DNA of 64,000 nucleotides from Paenibacillus sp. HWE-109 (lineage in GTDB: Bacteria; Bacillota; Bacilli; Paenibacillales; NBRC-103111): the NCBI RefSeq assembly GCF_022163125.1, contig NZ_CP091881.1, positions 3,038,001 through 3,102,000 of the forward strand, read 5' to 3'. The position numbers were made by a program, and so were the translations under genes. Below are positions 15,565-24,097 of this stretch, piece by piece. The stretch's first letter is position 1. Each line of letters starts with the position of its first letter. The notes beneath the pieces were generated by a model. It had not been told where the DNA came from. It searched no databases and saw nothing but the letters and a program-made list of their open reading frames with translations.

Positions 15565-16884
15565 TTAATCCAATTTGATTTTAAAGGTTCCAATGATACG
15601 ATTATTTTCTTTATTGCATATTGAAGCTAGAAAATAGTTTGTTGGATTTAACGATGCTGATCGAATTTCAATCTTACATTTTAATCCGTCATATTCAATA
15701 AAATTGAACCATGTTTCTCCATTATCATTAGAATAAAACAAAACTGCTTTAGCATCTTGCCTCCCTAAATCATTTACAGAGTTTACCCAAACTTGATTCC
15801 TATTTCTAGATTTCACATTTACAATACTGTAAATAGGGTTACGTCTTATGGGATCTGGCAAAGTTTTTTTGCTCATTTTTATGCCGTCTATTGTTTTTAT
15901 TAGAAAATTCGTCCCACCTAAATAATCACTTCCGAACAGAACTCCATCCGTTAAGGAAACTACAGAAGTGTATCCTCCTGTATCTATATGTCTTTTATTT
16001 ATTAATCGCCACCCATGTTGATTGGGAGAAGACCTTACTGAATAATTTTGCATGGAATCGTTTATCCACACTCGTTTTTTATTGTCACCATCTGTAACGA
16101 ACAGCTTCTTAAGGCGGCTGCAATACCTAATCAAATGAATATGCTTATTGGCTCCTTCCTTAATAAAGAAATCCGATTTAGTAAAATTTTCACTAGTAGT
16201 AGGGCAGTAATAAATATAAGCCACATTCTGCCACCCTTTCTTTTCCACCCATACATTCGCATACTCTCCAAGGAAAATAGTCCCTTTATCATCTTCTGTT
16301 ATTCCATAATTATGAATAAATACACTATGTGGAGTGCTTAGTTGTAAAACGATATTGAACGTTGTTCCGTTATCTTTACTTTTGTATACGTTTCCATCAC
16401 TACAAACATAAATGTTGTAATTATGACTTACATAAATTGCATCTACGCTTGAAGAAAATGTAAAAACATCTGTATAAGTAGTACCTTCATCGTTACTTCT
16501 AACAAGAACATTTAATCTATCGTTGGCCACCCCTAGCAGCTCTTCGTTGCTAACGATATATACAAGTGTCCAAGAAACAGGAAGCAACTCACACGTACCA
16601 CCCTCAATTTTCCAGTTGAATTTATCTCTATCTAACATTTCTTCATCAGAATACTTTAAGCTTGACTTATTCATCAGATGAATAACATTTTTTTTGTTAA
16701 TTTTCAAGAAATGTGCTATTTCCCAAACTAAAAATGATAGAAATTCTTCAAACTTTTTATTAATAAATAAGTATAAGATGAATGTTTTGGATCTCCTTAT
16801 TATTTCAACTAGTAGAGGAAAACCTTTCAGGTTAAGAAAACTAGAAAACTCTTTAGTAATCTGTGGGATTTTTGTTTTGGACAT
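15565..16884 (-). CDS. Beta-propeller (Asp-box/BNR-like) protein of unknown function
   Basis: 439 residues. Repeats with the Asp-box pattern S-x-D-x-G-x-T-x-(F/Y/W) are visible: SNDEGTTYTDV, SKDNGTTFNIV and SNDNGETWFNF, so the region from about residue 90 is likely a sialidase-type propeller. The first 60 residues are helical and partly hydrophobic (KTFILYLFINK), not a normal signal peptide. No sialidase catalytic arginines can be assigned. It is AT-rich and precedes a methyltransferase gene, an arrangement seen in acquired surface-polysaccharide islands, but no glycosyltransferase accompanies it. Confidence 0.65.
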   Translation of the reverse strand: MSKTKIPQITKEFSSFLNLKGFPLLVEIIRRSKTFILYLFINKKFEEFLSFLVWEIAHFLKINKKNVIHLMNKSSLKYSDEEMLDRDKFNWKIEGGTCELLPVSWTLVYIVSNEELLGVANDRLNVLVRSNDEGTTYTDVFTFSSSVDAIYVSHNYNIYVCSDGNVYKSKDNGTTFNIVLQLSTPHSVFIHNYGITEDDKGTIFLGEYANVWVEKKGWQNVAYIYYCPTTSENFTKSDFFIKEGANKHIHLIRYCSRLKKLFVTDGDNKKRVWINDSMQNYSVRSSPNQHGWRLINKRHIDTGGYTSVVSLTDGVLFGSDYLGGTNFLIKTIDGIKMSKKTLPDPIRRNPIYSIVNVKSRNRNQVWVNSVNDLGRQDAKAVLFYSNDNGETWFNFIEYDGLKCKIEIRSASLNPTNYFLASICNKENNRIIGTFKIKLD

Positions 16885-17229
16885 AAACAGTCATCACCCT
16901 CATTTCCTTTTTCATCAATTTCCGCCACCCCATTATACCATATATTGGAATTAGCAGGTTTAAAAAAATCATACAGAGAGGCTGACTCCAGCACTACACC
17001 AGTGTCAAAATGTCATATGACATTTTCAGCGGATATCCACCCGGCTCTGAAGTTATTGATACGATTTGACAAAGCACTCTGTCCGTTACTACCCATGTCA
17101 CATGCTTTAGTGCCGATTTGTAACTAGTATTCATGATAGTGATTGCGTAACAATTGGACTACTGAAGACGACGCAATAGACTTGTATACAGAAAAGTCGA
17201 ACTTCAAGAAAATCCATGAGGTGAATACG
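16885..17229. other. Intergenic region with a 20-bp palindrome
   Basis: No convincing gene is present. The palindrome at 17007-17026 is the only strong structure. The open frames in it are short and lack ribosome binding sites. Confidence 0.5.
17007..17026. repeat. Perfect 20-bp palindrome
   Basis: AAAATGTCATATGACATTTT is exactly self-complementary. It lies about 220 bp before the esterase-like gene. It could be an operator, or the end of a lost mobile element at the edge of the AT-rich block. Confidence 0.6.
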
Positions 17230-18579
17230 ATGAACAAAAGTAGAAAAATGATTTTCGGTGGAGCTGCCGTAGTGTTAAGTGCAGCGATACTAACTGCAGG
17301 CTGCAGTACGAAACCCGCTGAAAAACCGGAACAGACAGGAACAATCCGCCCCATTGAGACGGCTCAAATATCTCAAAACAGTATTGCAAAATCACTTGAA
17401 ATGCAGGCGAAGCAGCTAAAGACGGTGGATCCGAAACAACCATTAGATGATTTAAAACCGCTAAAAGACATGATAGGCAATGCCAACTATGTTGGTTTAG
17501 GAGAGGCTACTCACGGGAGTTCGGAGATTTTTACGATGAAGCATCGCCTTGTGAAGTATTTGGTCACTGAGCTGGGCTTTACCAATTTTGGGATTGAAGA
17601 GGATTGGGGCAACGGTTTAAAGCTGAACGAGTATATCCAAACGGGAAAAGGTAACCCGAGGGATTTTTTGAAGCTGTTGTACCCAACGGATGAGATCGTC
17701 GCAATGGTAGAATGGATGCGGGAATACAATGCCGATCCTATAAATAAGAAGAAAATTCAGTTCATCGGACTCGACTTGAAAATGCTGGATCAAAGTGTCT
17801 TTGATAAAGTGATCAACTATGTAAAGGAACATCATCCTGATTTGCTGCCGGAAGTCGAGCAAAGCTACAAAGAGTTGTCGTCGGTGGCAGGTAATCTACA
17901 GGAATATATGAAGCTTACTGCTGAAGTGAAAGAAAAGCATAAGACTAATGCGCAGAAAGTAGTCAAACTACTTGAAGACAAAACAAAGTCAAATAATGAA
18001 ACGGGTTCACTCGAACTAGCTTGGGTGATAGGAACGGCTAAGGTGATAGAGAATTTTACGAAGATGGTGATTCCAGCTGACTATCCGACCATGGTGAAGC
18101 TGCATGATCAGTATCTAGCCGAGCATGCCGTTTGGGCTCAAGGACAATTTGGCGGGAAAACGATGGTTTGGGGGCACAATATTCACATAGCCAAAGGAGT
18201 TATCACGGAGAAGTGGTATCCTAAAGTCGCCGGGGAGTTTCTGAAAGAACGTCTAGGCGATCAATATGTAGCAATTGGCACCACCACCACAGAAGGCAAA
18301 TTCACAGCATTCAGTGAAGGAAAGATTGCAGCGGATACCATCCAGAAGAACGAGAACAGCTCCAATTATATGTTTGGTCAAGTTCCATACGCTCAGTTCC
18401 TGTTAGATCTTCACAAATTGAATGGAGCCGCGCAACAATGGGTAAAAGAAAAGCAGCCCTTCTTGGATGGCATTGCACAGATCGTTCCTAACGAACCGCA
18501 ATATTATGATGTTTCCCTTCAAGAGCAGTTCGACATCATGGTTCATATTCAAAAAACGACTCCGTCGCATATCAAGTAA
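17230..18579 (+). CDS. Erythromycin esterase-like lipoprotein
   Basis: About 449 residues. A lipoprotein signal ends ILTAGCST. The mature part is the erythromycin-esterase/EreB-like domain: LGEATHGSSEIFTMKHRL holds the active-site His and Glu of the family, followed by FGIEEDWGNGLKLNEYI, FIGLDLKMLD and the late GKTMVWGHNIHIAKG with its histidine. Family members include macrolide esterases, but most, like B. subtilis YbfO, have unknown substrates, so resistance should not be assumed. ATG 17230 has GAGGTG 7 nt upstream; earlier in-frame starts would displace the signal peptide. Confidence 0.85.
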   Translation: MNKSRKMIFGGAAVVLSAAILTAGCSTKPAEKPEQTGTIRPIETAQISQNSIAKSLEMQAKQLKTVDPKQPLDDLKPLKDMIGNANYVGLGEATHGSSEIFTMKHRLVKYLVTELGFTNFGIEEDWGNGLKLNEYIQTGKGNPRDFLKLLYPTDEIVAMVEWMREYNADPINKKKIQFIGLDLKMLDQSVFDKVINYVKEHHPDLLPEVEQSYKELSSVAGNLQEYMKLTAEVKEKHKTNAQKVVKLLEDKTKSNNETGSLELAWVIGTAKVIENFTKMVIPADYPTMVKLHDQYLAEHAVWAQGQFGGKTMVWGHNIHIAKGVITEKWYPKVAGEFLKERLGDQYVAIGTTTTEGKFTAFSEGKIAADTIQKNENSSNYMFGQVPYAQFLLDLHKLNGAAQQWVKEKQPFLDGIAQIVPNEPQYYDVSLQEQFDIMVHIQKTTPSHIK

Positions 18580-18692
18580 CATGAAGTAAAAAAGCTGAGC
18601 TACCTTTTTGTGAAAAAATCATTCCAGCTATCATGATTGCTTGAATTTCAACATAACCATGTATATCAGAGATGATTACAGGAGGTTAAATC

Positions 18693-20012
18693 ATGGAAGA
18701 AAACGCAGCCCTTCATTCTCAGACCGTCGGCGAGCGAGGTCCCGTTCTGGAACAAGACAGTGTTTTACATGAAACTCTGGAGAGCTTCGTACATAGCAAA
18801 ATAATCGAGAGACCCGTACACGTAAAGGGTTATGGCGCATTCGGATACTTTCAGACCGTGAACTCCATGGCGTCACACACCCAGCTTTGCTTTCTGCAGA
18901 ATCCTGGTCAACAGGTCCCTGTGACAGTAAGATTTTCCCTTGCAGTAAGTAACAAGGGTACCCCTGACACTTCCCGGAATGTACGGGGATTCTCCACTAA
19001 ATTTTATACAGAAAAAGGCGTATTTGATTTATTATGTAATCATATCCCTGTATTTTTGGTTCGAGATGCCATTCGATTCCCTGAATCGATCAAGGCCTTT
19101 TTGCCATCGCCGGTCAATAATTTGCTTGACCCTGAACGATTTTGGAGCTTTATCGCCAGAGCGCCGGAATCAACGCATTTCCTCGTTCAGCTATACTCGG
19201 ACGCCGGGACGGTCAAGAGCCTCCGCCACATTCCGGGCCATAGTGTCAACACCTATGTTTGGAGGAACACACAGGGTAACCGAACTTATGTGAAATATCT
19301 CTGGTATCCTCTTGCCGGTATTGAGTATATCGATCGTCACCAGGCAGCCCAATTAGCGGGGGAAAATCCCGATTACGCTGGCAAGGATCTCTATGACACT
19401 CTTGCTTCAGGGAAGACGGTCGAATACGGGCTTTATGTTCAGCTGATGAACCCCGCAGACGCAGTCAGCCTGCCCTATGATCCACTGGATGATACGAAGG
19501 TTTGGGATATTAGACAATATCCTTTGTTGCCGGTAGGTCGGCTCGTATTAAATCGTAATCCGGATAACTACATGGAGCAAGTCGAGAAAATCGCCTTTTC
19601 ACCTTCTAATCTTTTGGAGGGAGCCGAATTATCGGATGATAAGATGCTGCAAGGACGGGCGAATATATACACGGATTCACAGCGGCGGCGCTTGGGACCT
19701 GATTTCCGGAAAATTCCTATCAACCATCAGCATAACTGGTCACCCGGTTCGCTGGAAACAAGTGGCGAAGGTAGATTCGTAGAAGGTCGCCTCGTAAGAT
19801 CTGATTTGCCTAAACCTGATAATTTTACACAAGCGGGAGAGTATTATAACTCCCTTCCACCTGTTCAGCAGGAACACCTGATTGAGAACCTTGCTGCCGA
19901 TCTCTCCAGCATATCTCATGAAACGCAAAGTGTTGTTATGAGCTACCTATACCATGCATCAGCAGAGTTAGGAGAACGGGTTTCCAGACAGATTCAGATG
20001 CAGTCAAACTAG
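18693..20012 (+). CDS. Heme catalase
   Basis: 439 residues of the monofunctional catalase family. The distal histidine lies in ERPVHVKGYGAFGYF, the distal Asn in DLLCNHIPVFLVRDA (the usual GNN has become CNH, leaving the first Asn), and the proximal heme tyrosine in RANIYTDSQRRRLGPDF (R-x-x-x-Y). It is somewhat shorter than the usual 480 or more, with a compact C-terminus. It breaks hydrogen peroxide to water and oxygen in the cytosol or spore. A GGAGG site precedes the ATG, and a bidirectional terminator follows. Confidence 0.9.
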   Translation: MEENAALHSQTVGERGPVLEQDSVLHETLESFVHSKIIERPVHVKGYGAFGYFQTVNSMASHTQLCFLQNPGQQVPVTVRFSLAVSNKGTPDTSRNVRGFSTKFYTEKGVFDLLCNHIPVFLVRDAIRFPESIKAFLPSPVNNLLDPERFWSFIARAPESTHFLVQLYSDAGTVKSLRHIPGHSVNTYVWRNTQGNRTYVKYLWYPLAGIEYIDRHQAAQLAGENPDYAGKDLYDTLASGKTVEYGLYVQLMNPADAVSLPYDPLDDTKVWDIRQYPLLPVGRLVLNRNPDNYMEQVEKIAFSPSNLLEGAELSDDKMLQGRANIYTDSQRRRLGPDFRKIPINHQHNWSPGSLETSGEGRFVEGRLVRSDLPKPDNFTQAGEYYNSLPPVQQEHLIENLAADLSSISHETQSVVMSYLYHASAELGERVSRQIQMQSN

Positions 20013-20020
20013 ATATAAAC

Positions 20021-20065
20021 AAAAAAGCAGCCAGACACCCTGATTCAGGTGTGTTCGGCTGCTTT
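20021..20065. terminator. Bidirectional terminator between catalase and ABC permease
   Basis: AAAGCAGCC and GGCTGCTTT arms with an inner ACACC/GGTGT stem. A-rich and T-rich flanks let it work for the convergent genes on both sides. Confidence 0.85.
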
Positions 20066-20080
20066 ATTCTGTGCATGTAA

Positions 20081-21229
20081 CTATTCACCTTCTAAAGAAA
20101 GATGGCTTGTTGTTTTGCGCACTTCACGAAGCATCAACAACCCGATTAACAAGGACGCAACACCAATAATGACTACTAATGCTCCTATCTCCAAATTGTA
20201 GGTTGTCAGCGATCCATGACGAAATGCCATTCCACGTAGTAAACGATTCAGCCAGTTCATGGGCAATGCCCATGCAATGATCTGAAAAAACACAGGAAAA
20301 GCAAGCGGAGTCAACTGAATCCCCGTAGCCAGAAATGACGGATACAAGACAAGGCTTGTTCGCAAACCCACCTTGGACGCATCTTTGGCCGTATAGCCAA
20401 TCAATAATCCCGTTAGTGACAAGGCAAAAGAATAAATTAGTAATGGAATAATAAAAATATAAGGCTCAGCTTCAAAACGCATATTACCTATTTGCTTTAA
20501 TAGACCATAGCTCAGGATTAATGAGCATGTACTCAGCACAGCATAAGGAACGCTGCGGATCCAGAGCTGGGCAGGCGATACGCCATTCGCAAGCAGCTTC
20601 CCTTCTTTGCGAAGACGAGGCGCGATCGATCCAGCTGCGCTGGTTGTCATCATCAGCACGATGATATTCACAAATCCGATGACCATAAAGTCTACATAAC
20701 TGGTTGTTGGATTAAACAGCATTCGCTGTTGGAGAGATAACGGCGATATAAGCCCTTTGGCCATATCCGCCTCCATCCCACTTTGCCCCAGACGTGTCAT
20801 GGATAAAGTCATATTTTCTGTTGTGAGGATCTCTTGAATGGCGGTTCGGATACCCATTAGCCCTGAGGGCATCGTGTTATCCATTAGAATCCCGATATTC
20901 GCAGATTTGCCTTGCAACTTACGCATCTCTAGTTGATTAGGAAGCATAATGACGGCTACAGCCTGCTCGTTTGCCAGCAAGGTTTCGGGGTCTATGCGAC
21001 CCGCAAATACATTCGTAACTTTCATGTATTGGGACGCGTTCAGTTTCGAAATCAGTTGTCGCGAATAAGCACTGTGGTCTTCGTCGATAACAACAACTGG
21101 TGATTTGCTAATTTGGTTCTTCGAGAACATCAACCCAAAAAACAAAGCGGCTATCAGCGGTGCGATAAAGATTGTAAGAAGGTACTTGCTGCTCGCTGCG
21201 TACTTCCACTCCTCAATCAACGATTTCAT
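20081..21229 (-). CDS. ABC-2 type transporter permease
   Basis: About 382 residues: one N-terminal membrane helix (residues 17-35), a large extracytoplasmic domain (PVVVIDEDHSAYSRQL to about residue 160), then five more helices to the end, the ABC-2 layout of YhgE/YbhR-type drug exporters. No ATPase gene is adjacent. The TTG at 21232 is in frame, but the ATG at 21229 with GGTGG 5 nt upstream is more likely. It overlaps the HlyD gene by 17 bp, so the two proteins are a translationally coupled export pair. Confidence 0.85.
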   Translation of the reverse strand: MKSLIEEWKYAASSKYLLTIFIAPLIAALFFGLMFSKNQISKSPVVVIDEDHSAYSRQLISKLNASQYMKVTNVFAGRIDPETLLANEQAVAVIMLPNQLEMRKLQGKSANIGILMDNTMPSGLMGIRTAIQEILTTENMTLSMTRLGQSGMEADMAKGLISPLSLQQRMLFNPTTSYVDFMVIGFVNIIVLMMTTSAAGSIAPRLRKEGKLLANGVSPAQLWIRSVPYAVLSTCSLILSYGLLKQIGNMRFEAEPYIFIIPLLIYSFALSLTGLLIGYTAKDASKVGLRTSLVLYPSFLATGIQLTPLAFPVFFQIIAWALPMNWLNRLLRGMAFRHGSLTTYNLEIGALVVIIGVASLLIGLLMLREVRKTTSHLSLEGE

Positions 21230-21845
21230 CAAGGTCCACCTCCGCTGTCATACCAGGAAGAAGATCGGAGTTTGAATTTACGGTTATTCGAACAAGATAC
21301 ATGCTTAAATCAGCTTGCCCTCTCTCGCGTGTCATACGTAAGCTGGCAAATTGGGGGGCGGCCGAAATCGAAGCGACAACGCCATCGACTTGGGCAAAAC
21401 GCTTCAAGTATGGAAAATGAACTTGAATGCTTTTATTGACATCAAGCTTCTGAATTTGCCCTTCCTGCACATAAAGGTCCGCATAATAGCTTGTTTTTTG
21501 CACGACTGCAATCGGCATACCTTGCGCAAGCTGATCTCCCGGCTTAACCATGATTTTACTAATCAATCCATCATTAGGCGAAAGGATATCCATATCCGCT
21601 CCTTCGGCTGTTTTAACTTTGAATAGAATGTCTCCCTGTTTGACGGAATCTCCCGCAGCAGCGTTTATTTTAACAATTATCCCCTTACTTTTGTCAAACA
21701 CAACCATGTTTTGCTCCGCCTCAAGCACGCCTTGCTTTCTACTCTCCGCCTGACTAACGGCATCTTTGCCTTTTGCAGCAAGAAGAGCACCTCCTGCAAT
21801 AACCACGATGGCAATTCCAATATAAATGCCTGCTTTAAAATTCAT
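21213..21845 (-). CDS. HlyD-family membrane fusion (adaptor) protein
   Basis: 210 residues. An N-terminal signal-anchor (YIGIAIVVIAGGALLAA) is followed by biotinyl-lipoyl-like halves: GIIVKINAAAGDSVKQGDILF and DGLISKIMVKPGDQLAQGMPI. The hairpin between them is very short, as in Gram-positive adaptors. It probably carries substrate between the ABC-2 permease and the wall. GAGAGGGAGAG lies before the ATG, and its promoter region holds the TetR operators. Confidence 0.87.
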   Translation of the reverse strand: MNFKAGIYIGIAIVVIAGGALLAAKGKDAVSQAESRKQGVLEAEQNMVVFDKSKGIIVKINAAAGDSVKQGDILFKVKTAEGADMDILSPNDGLISKIMVKPGDQLAQGMPIAVVQKTSYYADLYVQEGQIQKLDVNKSIQVHFPYLKRFAQVDGVVASISAAPQFASLRMTRERGQADLSMYLVRITVNSNSDLLPGMTAEVDLDEIVD

Positions 21846-21944
21846 TGTTCTCTCTCCCTCTCCATGAATGCTTGATTTTCAAACGGTGTTCTCTGCTGCT
21901 TCCAGCGGATTCTGCACCTAACACCTCCTAAATACACCGCCGCT

Positions 21945-21988
21945 TTAAAATATGATGATCATAATATATTATAGTCATCATATTTTAA
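21945..21988. promoter_or_regulatory. TetR operator I upstream of the exporter
   Basis: A large dyad: TTAAAATATGATGA and TCATCATATTTTAA are perfect 14-bp arms around a 16-bp AT-rich centre. It lies about 100 bp before the HlyD start, where repression of the exporter is expected. Confidence 0.75.
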
Positions 21989-22054
21989 TTCAGTCAATAG
22001 CAACCTGTATGTCTGCTCATGACAAGCGGCTATAACAGGAGAAATTGACACGTT

Positions 22055-22080
22055 TTATTATGATGACTATAATATTTTAA
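22055..22080. promoter_or_regulatory. TetR operator II upstream of tetR
   Basis: A third copy of the ATGATGACTATAATAT core found in the dyad at 21945-21988, here 31 bp before the tetR start. The repetition across the divergent promoters indicates one regulator acting on both. Confidence 0.7.
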
Positions 22081-22110
22081 GATAGACTTATACGTAACGG
22101 AGTGATTACA

Positions 22111-22677
22111 ATGCCCTATCCTGAAGGTCATAAGTTTAAAGTTAGAGGTAAAATCATCGAAAGTGCCGCTCAAGCTTTTCGTACGAATGGGATTCGTGAC
22201 ATCAGCGTTCCTTTTATCATGAAAGGTGCCGGACTGACGCATGGAGGGTTCTACTCGCACTTTGACAACAAAGAGCAACTGGTTGCCGAAGCCTGTCGCT
22301 ATGCCATTAGCGATACGATTTCATTTTTGCAGGAAGTCGCTGACCAGGAAAATATAGGTCCCAAAATCAATGCCGTCATTGATTACTATTTAAGTACGCA
22401 GCATCGCGATAGAACTGAGATTGGCTGCATCCTTCCCGCCCTTTCCAGTGAAATTTCACGTTCCTCCGATGAGATTCGGCGGGTGTTCACCCACGAGTTG
22501 GAACGAATGATTGATTTTATTTCCGAGGTCGGGAAAATAGACACAGCCAAAGGTAGCGTACTGCTTAGTACTATGGTCGGAACTCTAGTCCTGGCACGCT
22601 CAGTTACTGACAGTAAACTTAGCGGGGACCTTCTCACAGCTGGCAAGAAGCATGCGAAAGAGCTAATTAAGACCTGA
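22111..22677 (+). CDS. TetR/AcrR-family regulator of the divergent exporter
   Basis: 188 residues. The HTH is ISVPFIMKGAGLTHGGFYSHFDNKEQLVAEA, typical of TetR proteins of the YxaF/LmrA-like group. The ligand domain follows with no recognisable specificity. ATG 22111 has GGAGTG 6 nt upstream; a GTG at 22102 is the alternative. The shared operator motif in the intergenic region supports control of the HlyD-ABC-2 pair and of itself. Confidence 0.88.
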   Translation: MPYPEGHKFKVRGKIIESAAQAFRTNGIRDISVPFIMKGAGLTHGGFYSHFDNKEQLVAEACRYAISDTISFLQEVADQENIGPKINAVIDYYLSTQHRDRTEIGCILPALSSEISRSSDEIRRVFTHELERMIDFISEVGKIDTAKGSVLLSTMVGTLVLARSVTDSKLSGDLLTAGKKHAKELIKT

Positions 22678-22717
22678 TGTCACAAGTCTCATTAGCCGCG
22701 AGCTGAAGACCAACGAA

Positions 22718-24019
22718 CTAATTAGCTAAAATTTCGTTGATCTTCTTCTCCAGCATTGCAAGTCCTGCTTCAGGATCCAGCCCGCCCAGAACGATGCTTT
22801 GGAGATCCTCCGAAAGCGTTGTAAAGATCGTCGCATACTTGTCGGTTTGCGGCGCAAATTTAACATGATGCTGATCTTCGATAAAGAGCTTCCTATAGGG
22901 CAGTTGTTGATACTCCTCGCTTTGCAGAACAGCTCGATTCGCCGGCACATGTCCCGCAAGCCCCCAGGTCTTGCTGCCAACTTCAGAGAAATACTTCATG
23001 AAGACCATTGCTGCACGCTGCTTCGCCTTAGTCACATAGGCAGGCACCACCAGCGTATGCGAGCTCCCCCAATGCGAGAAGCTGCCGAATATGGGAGGAA
23101 GGGGCATCATGCCGACCGGCAATGACTTCTCGCTGAGATGGTGACCTGCTTCCCACACGCCTCCGAACCATAGCGCGGCTTCCCCCTCGTGGAAGGAGTC
23201 CCATGGCGTTTTATCGTTTAAATCGGACAAATGATTAGCGTAAAGCTGCTGATAAAACTTCAGCACGCTGAGCGCTTTCTCGTTATGGATGGCTGCTTTC
23301 GACATATCGGAATTGAGCAGCTCACCCCCTGCTTCATAATATAAATTCAGGAATGGTTCCTGAAAGTAAGGCGTGTTCACTGCGAAAGGCTGAACACCGG
23401 CTACTTTCGCTTGAATTTGCGTCAGCATGCGAATGAAACCCTCCGGCGACGCCTCGCCAAGTTTCGGCGTCTCATCTTCATTCAACAAACCAGCTTTTTT
23501 CAAAATCGCCTTGTTGTAGTAAAGCATGTGAAAATGCGTATCAAGCGGTACAGCGTACGGTTTGCCACTAAAGCTCACACTCCGTAAATTGGACTCCTCA
23601 ATTTCTTTGAAATCGAATCCGTTTTCACCTGCCAAACCGTCAAGCGGCACAATCTGTTTCGCCTTAACGAACGGCGACATCCGATCGACATGGGCAACTG
23701 CGACATCCGGTCCCTTCCCAGAAGAAAGTGCTGTACTCAATTTCACGTAGTATTCATTGGATTCCAGCCGAAGCTGTTTGACGAAAATCTCCCTCTGCGA
23801 GACATTGAAGCCTTTAACAATTTGCTCGACGAAATCCCCCTCCCCACCGCCGAATGGATTCCAAAACGAAATCTCCACAGGAGCTTCATTGCCGATTGAT
23901 GCTGCTTTATTTTTGGCCATTTGCTCGGCACTGCCATCAGAGTTTGTCGAACAACCTGAGACCGTGAGCGCCAGCATAACGATAAAGGATAGAGGCAGAG
24001 CCCGGTACTTCCTAAACAT
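22718..24019 (-). CDS. Sugar ABC transporter solute-binding lipoprotein (copy 2)
   Basis: 433 residues. A lipoprotein signal (LALTVSGCST) leads into a CUT1-type family 1 binding protein: ISFWNPFGGGEGDFVEQI, STALSSGKGPDVAVAHVDRM, YAVPLDTHFHMLYYNK, AVNTPYFQEPFLNLYYEAGGE, ALWFGGVWEAG and FMKYFSEVGSKTWGLAGHVP. It is a close paralogue of the protein at 29413-30726, along its full length. It has its own upstream cre site, so it can be expressed apart from the permeases. It follows the response regulator gene by 78 bp. Confidence 0.92.
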   Translation of the reverse strand: MFRKYRALPLSFIVMLALTVSGCSTNSDGSAEQMAKNKAASIGNEAPVEISFWNPFGGGEGDFVEQIVKGFNVSQREIFVKQLRLESNEYYVKLSTALSSGKGPDVAVAHVDRMSPFVKAKQIVPLDGLAGENGFDFKEIEESNLRSVSFSGKPYAVPLDTHFHMLYYNKAILKKAGLLNEDETPKLGEASPEGFIRMLTQIQAKVAGVQPFAVNTPYFQEPFLNLYYEAGGELLNSDMSKAAIHNEKALSVLKFYQQLYANHLSDLNDKTPWDSFHEGEAALWFGGVWEAGHHLSEKSLPVGMMPLPPIFGSFSHWGSSHTLVVPAYVTKAKQRAAMVFMKYFSEVGSKTWGLAGHVPANRAVLQSEEYQQLPYRKLFIEDQHHVKFAPQTDKYATIFTTLSEDLQSIVLGGLDPEAGLAMLEKKINEILAN

Positions 24020-24059
24020 AACAGTTCCCCCTCTCTCTCTGTTTAATCAATACTAATTT

Positions 24060-24077
24060 TAGTAAGCGCTTGCAAAT
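24060..24077 (-). promoter_or_regulatory. cre site (CcpA) upstream of solute-binding protein copy 2
   Basis: On the minus strand TTGCAAGCGCTTACT fits the catabolite-response consensus WTGNAANCGNWNNCW at every defined position. It lies about 45 bp before the start codon. Confidence 0.75.
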
Positions 24078-24097
24078 ATAGATATGAAAGGAATCGA

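Noticed and set aside
15565..16884. A sialidase
   Set aside because: Asp-box-like repeats are present, but no catalytic arginine triad, RIP motif or normal signal peptide can be seen.
16945..17127. A short plus-strand ORF
   Set aside because: It has no ribosome binding site, no recognisable protein pattern, and spans the 20-bp palindrome.
17230..18579. A macrolide resistance gene
   Set aside because: The esterase-like family is broad and mostly of unknown substrate; the lipoprotein location does not suit cytosolic macrolide hydrolysis.
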